From contig JAULJL010000015.1 in NCBI GenBank assembly GCA_030761205.1, positions 14,637,501 to 14,701,500 of the forward strand: 64,000 nucleotides of DNA. Reading direction: 5' to 3'. The notes below the pieces were generated by a model. That model was not told the origin of the DNA. It did no database searches and worked only from the letters and a program-made list of their open reading frames with translations. Below are positions 11,335 to 22,230 of the stretch, piece by piece; the first letter of the stretch is position 1, and the number at the start of each line of letters is the position of its first letter. The position numbers were made by a program, and so were the translations under genes. The DNA comes from Fremontodendron californicum. Its lineage: Eukaryota > Streptophyta > Magnoliopsida > Malvales > Malvaceae.

Positions 11335-12630
11335 CTATTGAGTTTCATTGGAGCAAGAAACAAGACATTGAGTAGAAGGGTTAGGCTGAGGTTGAGCAGG
11401 AAACTTATCTTTTTCTTGAGTGCGTAATGAAGCTGTCAATGTGGACAAGGTGTTTTTGATCTCATTGATGTCCTGTGAAGTTTGGTTATTCACATTTGCT
11501 TGTGTTTGCATGAATGCTTGCAATGTCTCTTCCAACGTTTGTACACGTGAAGGTTGATAGGAAAAAGTGTTGCCCGACTTTTGAGATTGTGGTACCTGAA
11601 CATGATTATTATTCTGCCAACTGAAGTTGGGATGATTCCTCCATTCAGGGTTATACGTTTCAAAGTAAGGAGAAGGAAAAGGCTTTTTAAATGTGTTTAT
11701 GGAATTTACTTGATCATGCAACGCTTCTTTAAGAATGGGAATGTTTGGACATTCAAAAGTGGGGTGTCCCATGATTTCACAAATTCCACAACTTTCTTCA
11801 TTTTTAACCGTTTTGACTTCTTTTACTTCTCTAAGTTCCATGACTTCAATCTTTCTAGCCAAATTAGCTACTTTAGCTTTTATCTCATCTTCTTGACTAA
11901 AATGATATTTACCTCTGTTACAAACAAGATTAGATCTATTGGAACTTTCAGAGGAATTATCTGTGTGCCAGGCTTGAGAGTTATCTGCCAAATGGTCTAG
12001 GTAGTCAAAGGCTTCTTCAGGTTCTTTTTCTAGAAACTCACCGTTACACATTGTTTCAACAAATTGTTTAGTTTCGGGAGTTAAACTTTCATAAAAGAAA
12101 CTAATAAGACGCCATTTTTCAAAACCATGAGGTGGACAAGAACTTAACAAATCTTTAAAACGCTCCCAGCACTGAAAAAATGCTTCATTTTGATTTTGAT
12201 TGAAATTTTGAATCTGTCTTTTCAAAGCAGTAGTTTTATGTGCTGGGAAAAATTTCTTTAGAAACTCAGTTTGTAATTCTTGCCATGTGCCAATTGACCT
12301 TGGTTTTAAATTATGAAGCCAAATTTTTGCTTTATCTTTTAAAGAAAAAGGAAATAATTTTAGCTTGACAATTTCATTTGTACATTGTTGGTCATTAAAG
12401 GTGACACATACATCTTCGAAGTCTTTTAGAAACGAGTAAGCACTTTCCGATTCTAACCCATGGAAATTTGGAAGCAAAGCTATCATACCTGGTTTAAAAC
12501 GAAAGTTGTTTGCATTGAGAGGAAAAATAAAACAAGAGGGTGATGAGCTTCGAGTTGGTTGCAAGTAGTCACGCATGGTGCGTACTTGTCTGTTCTCATC
12601 TTCAGCATGAACACTTTCATTGTCAGCCAT
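11335..12630 (-). CDS. Athila-type gag polyprotein
   Basis: About 431 aa from the ATG at 12,630 (MADNESVHAEDEN); the frame also extends to an upstream ATG at 12,723, but the MADN start fits Athila gag better. The Retrotrans_gag region includes WLHNLKPRSIGTWQEL and FLKKFFPAHKT, followed by FNQNQNEAFFQCWERFKDLL. Further on are CNGEFLEKEPEEAFDYLDHL and a CGICEIMGHPTFECP segment resembling a zinc knuckle. It ends at a TAG (11,335-11,337) in frame with the protease that follows. Gag would form the virus-like particle that packages element RNA. Confidence 0.8.
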   Translation of the reverse strand: MADNESVHAEDENRQVRTMRDYLQPTRSSSPSCFIFPLNANNFRFKPGMIALLPNFHGLESESAYSFLKDFEDVCVTFNDQQCTNEIVKLKLFPFSLKDKAKIWLHNLKPRSIGTWQELQTEFLKKFFPAHKTTALKRQIQNFNQNQNEAFFQCWERFKDLLSSCPPHGFEKWRLISFFYESLTPETKQFVETMCNGEFLEKEPEEAFDYLDHLADNSQAWHTDNSSESSNRSNLVCNRGKYHFSQEDEIKAKVANLARKIEVMELREVKEVKTVKNEESCGICEIMGHPTFECPNIPILKEALHDQVNSINTFKKPFPSPYFETYNPEWRNHPNFSWQNNNHVQVPQSQKSGNTFSYQPSRVQTLEETLQAFMQTQANVNNQTSQDINEIKNTLSTLTASLRTQEKDKFPAQPQPNPSTQCLVSCSNETQ

Positions 12631-12745
12631 GGTAGGAGTTGTATTAGAAAGATTACCTGAAAAAGTTTCACAATAAAATCTAACTAAACGACGAGATCTA
12701 AAATCACGTCGCCAAACAAGCATAAAACAAAGTTAATATACAGAT

Positions 12746-12878
12746 TAGGCGGTATAACCAGCCAATAAAAATAAAACAAAGTTAATATACAATATAAATA
12801 TAAATATATAGAAAATTAGGCGGTATAACCAGCCAATAAAAATAAAATAGGCGGTATAACCAGCCAATAAAAATAAAT
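12746..12878 (-). repeat. Three short direct repeats in the element leader
   Basis: Three near-identical ~30-bp units, beginning at 12,746, 12,817 and 12,848, each contain GGCGGTATAACCAGCCAATA. They lie between primer site and gag, so in the 5' untranslated leader. Confidence 0.8.
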
Positions 12879-12908
12879 ATACTTATAAACTTATATACTT
12901 AGTATTGC

Positions 12909-12928
12909 CTCCCCGGCAACGGTGCCAA
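12909..12928 (-). other. Primer-binding site, tRNA-Asp-like
   Basis: On the - strand TTGGCACCGTTGCCGGGGAG follows the LTR end after a few bases. It differs at one visible position from the TGGCGCCGTTGCCGGGGA site that pairs with plant tRNA-Asp and is usual for Athila elements. Confidence 0.75.
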
Positions 12929-12933
12929 AAACT

Positions 12934-14435
12934 TGATGGAGACTCAATTAAGAGTTGTAAACCCAAGTGCAGGTTATGTTCAAGTAATAAATTCTCGGGT
13001 GTCCGAGGTCGAACCACAGGGAAGCGTATTAGTAAGTATAAGTTTATAAATATATAAGAAAAAGAAAATAAACAAGATATTAGGGAATCAATAACAAAGA
13101 AAGTAAACAAGATATTAGAGAACAAAATAAACAAAATAACATAAAAGAAATTAAACAAGATATAAAAAACAATAAGAAAAGATGTTGAGGTTAGAGAATC
13201 CACTCTTGGTGTTATGCTAAGATTAATCTTGTTTTATTACACAATTGAAATCCACACATAAGGGAGGTTCCAATCGGAAGGTTTAGCAATTCAGTCCAAA
13301 TTGTCCAACGTCCATAGCATATGATATTATGTTCATTTGGTGTCCTCAAAACTCATAAAAAGAGTCCAAGCATTCCTTATGCCAAGGTATATGTCTACAA
13401 CAAATCAAGGTTATGAAACCAAGCATTTACTGTGCCATTTTCATTGTCAATAATGAATCAAGATCCCTACTTTGCAAGTATGATTTTAAACCAAAAGAAA
13501 ATATTATCTATACTAAATGATGATTCATTTTAGCTCATGTTTAAGAGACTAACCTTAGCATTTACCAAAAGCTTCACCTCATCACCTCAACAATATGATT
13601 ATCAACACATACTAGATATGAATAAAATGAAAAGAAATGTAAGAAACATAAGTAAATAAAGAAAAAGAAAACTAGAGAAAGGAAAGAAGAAGAAAACTTA
13701 GAGAATTTTATTAAAATGGCTAATATCCTACCAATGTATCAATGTCTCCCAATACTCATCCAAGGCCCTCTATTTATACACATTTTGGAGGGCTAAATGA
13801 CAAGAGACAAGCTTTACAAATTTCAAAGGTAGGTATAATAGGTGGGTGCATTTTTCTAACAATTTTCGTCATATTGTATGACAATTCTGATTAGCCAGCT
13901 TGATGGTCGATTTTGTCAATGTTGGAGGCTCGATCTGATAAAATGGTCTTCTAGAAAAATATTCCCCTATCAGTTACAGATCCATAGCCGTTGGAATCAG
14001 ATCATTTTCTCATGTGGATCGGAAGATATGGTCAAAATACCAAAACAGGTCAGCATAGAAGTCATTGCACATCAGCCAACTTGATGGTCGATTTCGCTAG
14101 GGAAAACGACTCCGTTTCAAGAAGTGTAAAACATGAAAAAGATAGATATGCCTCTTAACTTTGCACGGTTAAAAGTTCAGCCTTATTGCTTCAGTGAAAC
14201 TCCAGATATAGCTGATATGGCAAAAGGTGTCGGAACTAGAACTGAACTGGATTTGCCCTTAATTGTTGATTTAACCTAGTAATCTGAAATCACTCAAAGA
14301 AACTCGTGAAAAACACCAAATTACATAAAACTATAAAATATCATAAACACAATTAGACTAAGCAATAATAACTCGTATTTGACACAAAACAATAATAAAA
14401 CATAACTAAAAACTATATAATTATACGAGTTATCA
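12934..14435 (-). repeat. 5' LTR of the LOG-carrying element
   Basis: 1,502 bp with TG...CA ends, followed on the - strand by the primer site and flanked by target duplication GTCAA at 14,436-14,440. Any transcript of the captured ORFs would normally start in this LTR. Confidence 0.92.
13771..13778 (-). promoter_or_regulatory. Probable TATA box in the 5' LTR of the LOG-carrying element
   Basis: TATAAATA on the - strand, followed by GAGGGCC and then AT-rich sequence. The same box is at 5870-5877 in the 3' LTR. Its position, about 0.66 kb into the LTR, suits a U3/R boundary. It is the best candidate for driving gag and the captured genes. Confidence 0.5.
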
Positions 14436-15750
14436 GTCAACATAGAAGTAGTGGCTGCTAAGACTTGCCTTAAAACTAATCCTTGTCAAAGTAGAAGAAC
14501 TAGGTAGCCTTGAACTTTCCTTCCTTATTAAACCTTTGGCTGCAAGTTATTTAACCTTTCCTTAAAACCTTTCCTTTAGCCGCAAGGTTTCAAATCCTTC
14601 TTTGTGTTTCCTACTTGTTCAATTTTTCCATATTACATGAGTTTAGCCGCAAGTTAGCTTATATTATACCCTAGCCGCCAGCCACCTTGCCTAACATTTT
14701 ATAACCTAGCCGCAAATTATGAAAGAAAGCCCTAGTTGATGCCTATAAATAGAGAAAGAAGGGGAGAGCTGCAAGACACTTCTACATAGCATTGTATTAT
14801 GATTTTATTTTTGCTTTAGAGAGTTTGAGAGAACTAGAAGCTGAATAATCAATATTCTTCTTCTTCTTCTCCATTCTTTTAGTTTTCTTCTTATTTTCTT
14901 TTTAGTTTCATGTATATGTTAACAATACCTATGCTAGGCTAAATTTCTATTTGGTTAAGGGTGATTTCAAAGCCCTAGATATGTTTTGTAATTGATTTTT
15001 AGATTCTATCTATCATTAGTTTTCTATCAAAGTTGCTTGTGTTCTTCTATAAAAATTGTTTATGATATTTGTCTTGATTTGTTTAGGTTGCAAACTAAAT
15101 TATCTTGATAATTATCTAATGCTAGTTTAGGAAACTTAATATGTAATAGTCTTGATTTCCTATTCAATAGTAGCAATTTGTGATTAATGATTATGTTGGG
15201 TTTTCAATAATTGCAAAGTGGAACATATAACCTAAGTTAAACAATTCATGTTTATGCTTTTGTTGCTTAGATCAACCTATCTTTCTCTTTATAAAGCTGC
15301 TATCAAATTAAATTTAGAGATGTTTATCCTAGGTTTTTTGGTAGTTAAAGATTAAATAGTGGTGTTCATCCTATTTAACAACGAACTAAGGAATGATTGG
15401 GGTAACATAGGGTGTTGTTATCTAAAGTTAATAATTTTGATAGTTAATTGATGTTGATAGATCTGAAATTGATTCTCAATAATATCTAGTGGTGGCGAAT
15501 GACCTCTTAACCATACTTTTCTCATATTTGATTTCTTCTTACTTACTTGCATATTACTTTTCTTGTTTGCTTATTTTTAAAACTATTTCAAAACCCCTTT
15601 TTCTTGTGTTTTCTTTGAATCTAAGTTATAAACTAATAACTTATAAATTAAAATCCAATCCCTGTGGACTCAACCCTTGCTAGCTACTATACTTATAATT
15701 GATCTTTTTAGTGCAATGATTAAATAAGATACACTCTTTTGAATGCATCA
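14436..15750 (+). repeat. 3' LTR of the outer Athila-like element, second segment
   Basis: The LTR continues after the right target duplication GTCAA (14,436-14,440) and ends at ATGCATCA (15,750). The sequence CCCTGTGGACTCAACCC near the end is typical of Athila-type LTR ends. I see no gene here. Confidence 0.75.
14744..14751 (+). promoter_or_regulatory. Probable TATA box of the outer Athila-like LTR
   Basis: TATAAATA followed by GAGAAAGAAGGGGAG; typical spacing and context of an LTR core promoter, conserved in type with the neighbouring element. Confidence 0.5.
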
Positions 15751-15959
15751 GAACCCAACTCGTTTTTCTCTGGTTTTAAACACAAACTTTAAAATTCATT
15801 TTTAAAAGGATTTTAATTAATTTTAATTTTTTTTATAAAAATCGATTTTAGTAGGTGACCGATCACACCTAGCCAAAAAGATCGATGCAAACTTCCTTTT
15901 ATTCTGAAACCTTAATTTGTGTCTAGTGATACCGGATTCGTGTCCGGCACGTTGCGACA
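15751..15959 (+). repeat. Old Ogre-like LTR remnant
   Basis: It resembles the last ~250 bp of the Ogre-like LTR: GAACCC...TTTCTCTGGTTTTAA, GGTGACCGATCACACCTA and the terminus GTTGCGACA at 15,959. It is much more diverged than the copies at 787 and 27,022. The outer Athila-like element lies immediately to its left, so that element was inserted into it. A shorter piece is repeated at 58,554-58,704. Confidence 0.7.
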
Positions 15960-16838
15960 AGGTCAATTCGGGTCTTAAATTATTTGGGTCATTTTCGAAT
16001 TCGGATCACTTCGGATTCGGGTCACTTTGGGTTCGGGTCATTCGGGTTTGGGTTACTCGGGTTCGAGTCATTTCAGATTCATGTTATTGGGTTGGACACT
16101 CGGGTTATTCGGGTTCAAGTCATTCGAATTCAATTTTATTAATTTTAAAATCAAATTATTTGATCGAGTCAAATTCAATTAAAATTCTGTTAAAATATAG
16201 AAAATAAATAATAAATAATATTTAAAAATAAATATAGACACTGTAATTTTTAATTTAAAAATAAATATCTATCTAACCCATTTTTTTGGATTCTGGCATT
16301 GTCCGATAATTTTTCAAATTTGAATATCCGTTTTACTTAAACGAGTGTTACTTTATACCTGAAATCGTTATCACAATCCATTTACATATTTATAGGTGTA
16401 TTGTTATAACGTAGTGTACAAAATATTATAATACAATATTTTATATACTTTTGGAAAATCATATGATAAGATTTAAGAGATTATACATTTAAAATAAAAA
16501 TAACACATTTTTCCTAAAAATAACATGTATAACGATAAAAGATTATATAATCTGATCTAAATTACATGATAATATATTATTATAACATAACGTACAAATC
16601 ATTATGATAAAATACATGGATCATTATTAGCAACTTATTTTTATATACTTTATTCTAAATTACATAAAAATGAATTATACTTTTAAAATAAAAATAATAC
16701 CTTTATTTTAAATAATATGTATAACGATAAAGAATATTATAAGATTATAATAAGTATATTCATGATAGTTAAATATGTAATTTATTTTAAATCTTATTAT
16801 AAGATTATTATAATTAATATAATATTTTATTAATTTAT
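15960..16838. other. AT-rich spacer with degenerate GGGTTCGGGTCA repeats
   Basis: About 15,965-16,120 contains loose repeats of TTCGGGTCA. The rest is AT-rich without a credible gene. The ORF at 15,917-16,207 is a by-product of these repeats. Confidence 0.5.
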
Positions 16839-17019
16839 GGGTTTTGCTAACGAGTGTTTTTAGGGCACTTTTTAAGGTTAGTTAATATACTATTTATAGT
16901 AATAATATTGTATTAAATGCAAAATTTGATAATTTTATTCATCATATCCAATACATTGAACGAAGATATTATTAAATATGGTTTAAAAATTATCCTTAAG
17001 GCACTCGTTAGCAAAATCC
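16839..17019. mobile_element. MULE-type MITE, copy 1
   Basis: A 181-bp element with terminal inverted repeats GGGTTTTGCTAACGAGTG / GGATTTTGCTAACGAGTG. It is flanked by a perfect 9-bp direct repeat TTAATTTAT (16,830-16,838 and 17,020-17,028). A 9-bp target duplication is typical of Mutator-like elements. It has no coding capacity. Confidence 0.8.
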
Positions 17020-17028
17020 TTAATTTAT

Positions 17029-19557
17029 TTAAGAGAATATTATATATTTAAAAGATTATTTTAGTCTTTGAACAATAATCTTGAAGTTTTAAATAATTAA
17101 TTTAAGAAGGTTATTATAATAATAATACAATAAACTTATAAAAATTATAACAAATTTTATATTTATTCAATCTAACAGCACAATTTAAAATAAAGATATT
17201 AATATTGATTTGCTTATGATTTTAGAAACTTATCCTTCACTCTTCAACCAAATATTCCAACAAAGATTGTTAGCAAAAAGAATATTAAGATTGAATTCGA
17301 AATTTAATCCAATTGATTCATGCAAACATTTTTAAGAGGTAATATATAATAAATTTAAATTTTGAATTTCAGTATATGCAATATCTTCTTTTATTTTAAA
17401 CTGCAATTTTTTTTATATAAAAAAATTAAGAAAAAACAATGGAATTTAGTTTATTAATAGCAGGGACCTTCCAAGAAGCTTCCCCAGGCATTCAATTGAG
17501 TTGCTACATTTAATTATATATCATCTATCTTATATCTTTAACTTTAATAAAGTAGATTTGACGAATAACAGTGTAGGAAGGCAGCACATTTAGGCACATT
17601 AACAATGCTTTTTCTTTTGTACCTAATTCACCCTTCGTTCCATCCTACCTACCTTTTATTGTTTATACTCGATGCAAGCAGGCGTTTTGTAATCGTTCTC
17701 TCTCTCTCTCGCCTCATCATTGCAAAGATGATGATAATTCATCGGTTTATCTCAAGGCTGTCAAGTTTGTATATATTAGCTATTTCATCTGTTTGAGTAA
17801 GATTCTATATATGTAAATTTGATAACTCTAGAAAAATATTTTGATATTGAAGAACAAAGAAAATACTATTTATATAGGTTATTGCTGGTGGGGCTTCAAT
17901 GTTTTTCTTAGGGTTGTGCTTATAGATTGAAAAAGTGAAAGGATGAAAAGAAGAGTGTGAAAAAGTGAAAAAAAAATAATAAATTTTGAGTGTATTTGGT
18001 AGGAAAAAAAAAGAGAAAAAAAATAGAAAAAATTATTATTTTTTACACCCATTAACAAAAACAAATCACTTTAAATTGAAAAGAAAAGAAAAAAAAAATG
18101 AGAGTAGTGAGAGTCATCTTAACTTACAATGAATATAATGCTAAAATAATATAATTTTTCTTTTCTTTTCTTTCATTTTTTAACTCTATCAAATAATAGA
18201 TTGAAAGAAAATTATATTTTTTTTATTTTTTTATCTTTTCTATCAAACACAAATAAAAACATATATATATTTTTCATTTTTTTTCTCTTTTAATTTTTAA
18301 TTTTTATAATTTTTTTCAATTAAGGGCTAGTTTAGCATTGCTGTTGGAAAAAGTGTGTTTATAAAGTGTGGTTTAAAAACTTTTAAGTGTTTAGCATTGC
18401 TATGAAAAAGTGTTGTTGGAAATTGAAATGTCAGAAAAATATATGTTTAAAATAATAAAAGTGTAGAGATGTGAGGATAATAAAGTCATTTTATCCAAAA
18501 GCCAGCTTTTAAAGTCCAAAAGCTATATTTTTTTGCTTTTTGATTTGGCTTTTCAAACCATAGTTTCAACAGCAAAAGTTAATTTTTTTTATCTGTTTAG
18601 CATTACGTTTGCGCAATTTCTGATCTCAAAAGTTATGGCAGAAGTACTAAGCCTAAGCTAAGTCTCATAGAGCATATGTTATGCCAGCGCAACGGCGTGT
18701 ATTTTTTTGTTTCCAGACTATAATTATTTTACTTTGACACTGACCGATGGCCCTTTGTCCTAATTTTTCATTTCATTCACATTGTTTGGCAGAAAATGAC
18801 ATGTATGGCGACTAGTAGAAATTTACTTAAAGTCAATGGAAAATTTGGAATGCCTGAGAGGAACTGCAACTTCAATGAACCTGCTTTTACGTTAATCTGT
18901 TCTTAGCTATGAGAGAATTGGTAATTTCTTCCTAATTTGGCTTTAAAATGAAAATTATCTTGACCAAGTCAATAAAAAAACTGTCATTTTCTTTCTACAA
19001 AGGAAGATGGAAGTGCAAAAACCCTCACTACAAGACTAAGAACCAATCAATGAAATGATACCCTTTCATTGCTTATCCTTAGTTTTTGCTTTTATAGCTA
19101 ACCTGTCACGATTATCCTTAGTCGTACTCTGAAATTAAATTAAATAAGAGAAAAGAAAAGAAAGAAAGAAAGAGAGATGAAAACAGGATCAATGAGATTT
19201 TTTTTCCAATGTTCTCAATTAGCCTCTTTGCTGTTAATCCTATTCAACATGTTTGGTCAGAGTCTCTGTAACATGGATTCTTTAATAATACATATCATAT
19301 TCGTATTTAACACTTCAGTAGTAGAATAGAATAAAAGAATGTGTTTACAATTCATCACAAAAGTAAACACGATCCCTTGTGACTATTACAACTAGAGGAG
19401 GAGGAAGAGGAAGAAAAAATTTGGTCTATCATTTCTCTGAATTGATCCATATGTCAATTCTCTTATCTCCCTTCAACTTTTTTTTTTTTTAATTTTTGTA
19501 TCCTAAATACTTAGTTTCTCTTAAAAAGTTACATTAATCCTATAAATTATTTGAATT
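17029..19557. other. AT-rich noncoding spacer with possible MITE debris
   Basis: No supported gene. About 17,900-18,320 is a hairpin-like block: purine-rich GAAAAAGTGAAA runs on the left, pyrimidine-rich runs on the right. It matches 60,673-61,125 in copy 2, where TTTAGGGTTGTGCTTGATA and an imperfect inverted partner TATCAAGCAAAATCTTAGA suggest a hAT-type MITE. About 18,322-18,659 is absent from copy 2. It starts GGGCTAGTTTAGCATTGC and contains three GTTTAGCATT units, so it is probably another small insertion. Boundaries are approximate. Confidence 0.45.
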
Positions 19558-19973
19558 TGTTGATGGTTTTTTTGGTGTTGGGTGGCAGAGCAACAATGGT
19601 GATTTTCTGGATTGAAGCTGTCTAGAGAGATTCAGCTGGTTTCAAGGGGCCTATTTATAGTTTTATTGACGGGTCGTCGCACGCCACGTGTTAGGGCTTG
19701 GTCAAGGACAGGTGGGCCGAAGCCCCCACATGGGTCTAGACGTAATGGAAAGTGATGTGATAGGCAAAAGGTTGTTGGGAAGTCACGTGTCCTCTTGAAG
19801 TGATGGATAGAAGGGCTCGCCCGAGAGTTCAAGTTTGGCGAGCCTTGGCTGGTTCGAAACCTGGCGAGCCCACTCTTGGGTCTCTTTCCCTGGTCCATGT
19901 CTTGGAAGATTTATTGGGCTTAGTAATTGATTTGGAGGGCCCGATGAGCCTAGAGGGCCCATTGGGTTTAACA
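19558..19973 (-). repeat. 3' LTR of the Tat element
   Basis: 416 bp, TGTTGATGG...TTTAACA on the + strand. Compared with the 5' LTR (443 bp) and the duplicate at 62,015, it lacks about 26 bp near 19,586. Confidence 0.85.
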
Positions 19974-19990
19974 AGTGCCCCCCAGGCGAG
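19974..19990 (-). other. Polypurine tract of the Tat element
   Basis: On the - strand CTCGCCTGGGGGGCACT directly precedes the 3' LTR terminus TGTTAAACCC. The G6 run is conserved in position but shortened in the copy at 63,036. Confidence 0.55.
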
Positions 19991-20177
19991 GCGAGGGTCA
20001 TAAAGTGGCCGTCGGCGAGCCTGTTGTGTTTGGCGAGGGCCGTGTCGTTTTGGCGGGAAAGTGTGCGTCTGTTGGCGCTTTAGGTTTTGTTTTGTTCGAG
20101 GCATCGCTACGTGTCATGGTGTGGTTGGGGAAGTACTGTTTTTTATAAAAGTCTGTGCGTGCATTTATTGATCCGAG

Positions 20178-20185
20178 TATAAATA
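20178..20185 (+). promoter_or_regulatory. Probable TATA box of the antisense gene
   Basis: TATAAATA followed by AAAGGGATGGGTG, about 217 bp upstream of the first ATG of the + strand gene. The box and its surroundings are preserved at 63,242-63,249. The gene therefore appears to have its own promoter, inside the element but outside the LTRs. Confidence 0.55.
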
Positions 20186-20394
20186 AAAGGGATGGGTGTT
20201 TGAGGTCGCTATTTACGTTTTGAGGGTCGAGTTTTTGCCAAATTTTTGCTCGAGTTTTTTGTTGCTGCGATCGTGGTTGTTTTGTTGTCGGAGAGGGTTG
20301 CCGGAGGTTTTTAAGTATTCGCGGTTTGTTTATTTTCTTGTTGTTTCTGTTTTTGTTTTTGGTGGTTTGTTGGATGTCAAGGCCCTATTATACA

Positions 20395-22230
20395 ATGGCG
20401 ATGAGTGATAGCGAAGCTTCCGAGAATTTAGAGGGCAGGTCTTGGGCTATCGGATATGAAGAATCGAAGGTTGAGATATCGGAGGTAGATTTGGAGATTG
20501 AGCAGGGTGCTTAGGCTGCGAGAGGTAATGTTGGGGGGTCGGAGTTGAGTCGTGAAATCGATGAGGGTGCTCGAGTTGTCGCTGTCGTCGGTGCAGAATG
20601 TAGTGGTAGTGGTGGGGTGGTTGGTGGTAATGATAGAGATGTCGTCATTGTTCATCCTGGAAGTTAGGGAGATGCTAGTGTCAATGGTGCTGGAGGAGAC
20701 TAGGGGATGATGAACCTGTAGATTGACCGTTCAGGAGATGGAGGCCTATCTTTGCAATAGACGCATTTGTCTTCCTCATTATCACTATAAGTTTGTTGTA
20801 CCAGAAAGGGGTCGTCGTCCGAGTCAAGTGTTGTATGGCGAGCGTGAGGTGTGTTTTTACACACATATGTTTGAGGGAGGCTTTCATCTTCCACTGCAAG
20901 GCATTTTTGGGTCTTGTCTCAATTTGTATGGGGTCGTAGCTGCTCAATTAACTGGGATATCGTGGCCAGTGTTGGTGTCATTCTTTATTGATTGTTGTAT
21001 GCGGGGGCAGGTTCCCCACGTGGTGACCTTTCATAATTTGTTCCAGTTGAAGAGTTCAAATGATCGCTATGGAAACCGATACTATTTATCTGCCTAAAAA
21101 AAAGGTAGTCGTAAATACTCCCAGCAATCGTCACATTATGAGGAGCAAGTTTTCTTATATGACTTTGAAGTATGAGACAAAATGGGATTTCAAGGTGACC
21201 TGGTCGCACCCTTCGGAGAGCAAGAAGAAGTCCAAAGTGCCCATGGGGGCTGTTGAACTGGAGCAGTTCAACTATTACCAGAAGCACACTATCGATTGGG
21301 GAAGACGGTGACACCCGAGAACGTCTATCGTTATTGCCTAAAGGGCAAGAATCTTAACCGGATAACGTTCGAGTGCAGCCTTCCCCTCCAAGTGGGTCCA
21401 GTGTAGCCTGAAGGTGGTGTAGACTTGCTGGCGATGTTGTTCACAGGTCGCAAGTGTCGTGTAGTGGATGTTGATGGTGTAACCTCATTTCTAGCAGTCG
21501 AGGCGCCCGCAAACAAGGTTGCTCCAACGACTGGTAGTCCTCTTCATTCGTTAGAGTATATGGAAGGTGAGATCTTTTTGGTTTGGTTAAAGCGATTTCT
21601 TTGAATTGTGTTGGTTTTGTTATGCTGAAGAGGTGTTTTTATTGTGTAGTGGATGACGACGTCGCGGGTGAGCCTTTGGATCCCCTTAGGGACTTTTCGA
21701 TCCCCAATCTGGATGGACTCTGGCATGGTGAGCCTCGGGGAACCTCCGCCTCTAATACAAATGACGAGGTGTTTGGGGACCTGCTCGCCATTGTGCCCTG
21801 GGTCGCTCCTCTCATCATCGTATCTATGGCTCCTCCGGCGATAGAGCTGTCTTCAGATTGCAGTTCCCGTGAGAGTGTTGTCAGTGGTGATCGACCAAGA
21901 ATTGTGATTGATTTGGATGACGGTGAAGAATCTGATTTTGAAGCAGTGTTAAGGGAGGATAACCTATACACAGATAGTGAGAGTTCAGATAGCAGCTCAT
22001 CTTCTTGGAGGGAGCTCGGATATATGGAAACCCTTAAGGTGTTGCGTTCAATTTTAGGTAGCTTCTTTTTGCTCATACCTTGGGGCTCTTATGCTTCCTA
22101 ATTTTGTTGTTCTTTTCTTTGCAGATATTAATATGGCTGGTGAACTGGATTTGCTGGAGAAACTGATGACCAGAGAAAGACCAGCAAAGGGTGTTGGCAG
22201 AGGGGGAAAGGCCCAGTGGCGAAAAGGCAG
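20395..22230 (+). pseudogene. Antisense accessory gene of the Tat element, 5' part (Transposase_28-like)
   Basis: Runs opposite to gag-pol. The first ATGs at 20,395 and 20,401 start an acidic N-terminus (MSDSEASENLEGRSW). A TAG at 20,512 and a frameshift near 20,722 follow; the frameshift is also in the second copy at 63,780. The region 20,723-21,097 (HMFEGGFHLPLQGIF, LTGISWPVLVSFFIDCC) resembles the Pfam Transposase_28 'putative gypsy-type transposon' domain. Another frameshift lies near 21,095. Two introns are likely: 21,567-21,649 (AAG|GTGAGA ... TGTGTAG|) and 22,058-22,124 (TTAG|GTAGC ... TTTGCAG|). The middle exon is Asp/Ser-rich. The large Ogre-like element interrupts the gene at 22,230 and it resumes at 40,919. 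Function is unknown in this lineage, and this copy is broken. Confidence 0.65.

Larger units (their letters stand above)
5033..14435 (-). mobile_element. Non-autonomous Athila-type element carrying a LOG-like gene
   Basis: This is a complete insertion read on the - strand. It has a 5' LTR (14,435-12,934), a tRNA-Asp-like primer site, a leader with short repeats, gag, protease fused to the integrase C-terminus, two extra ORFs, a polypurine tract and a 3' LTR (6,501-5,033). The 5-bp target duplication GTCAA is perfect (5028-5032 and 14,436-14,440), and the LTRs have TG...CA ends. RT, RNase H and the integrase core are missing, so movement would need enzymes from a related element. The 178-codon ORF and the 215-codon LOG-like ORF occupy the place where Athila elements often have an env-like gene. 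The LTRs differ by scattered substitutions and one ~33-bp indel (extra in the upper copy near 14,027-14,061), which suggests a fairly young insertion. Confidence 0.88.
788..15750 (+). mobile_element. Athila-like Ty3/gypsy element, 3' part, decayed and interrupted
   Basis: Only the 3' part is in the window: the end of pol (788-2937), a noncoding 3' region, a polypurine tract and the 3' LTR (4,565-5,032 continued at 14,436-15,750). The RT YMDD motif followed by FSVYG and the INT motif HPQTSGQAEVSNRE are typical of the Athila/Tat branch. An Ogre-like LTR is inserted on its left and a 9.4-kb element is nested in its LTR. The right end abuts an old Ogre-like LTR remnant at 15,751, so the element itself was inserted in that remnant. 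Its left target duplication is out of range. Confidence 0.8.
15811..20937 (+). repeat. Duplicated segment, copy 1
   Basis: This segment recurs in the same orientation at 58,554-64,000 (window end), about 42.7 kb away. It includes the LTR remnant end, an AT-rich spacer with a MULE-type MITE, and the 3' end of the Tat element with its antisense gene. Copy 1 has a ~26-bp deletion in the Tat LTR and an extra ~330-bp insertion near 18,322-18,659. Confidence 0.85.

Noticed and set aside
20723..21097. A DNA transposase suggested by the Transposase_28 name
   Set aside because: That family name refers to accessory ORFs of gypsy elements. No DDE transposase motifs or TIRs are associated with it here.
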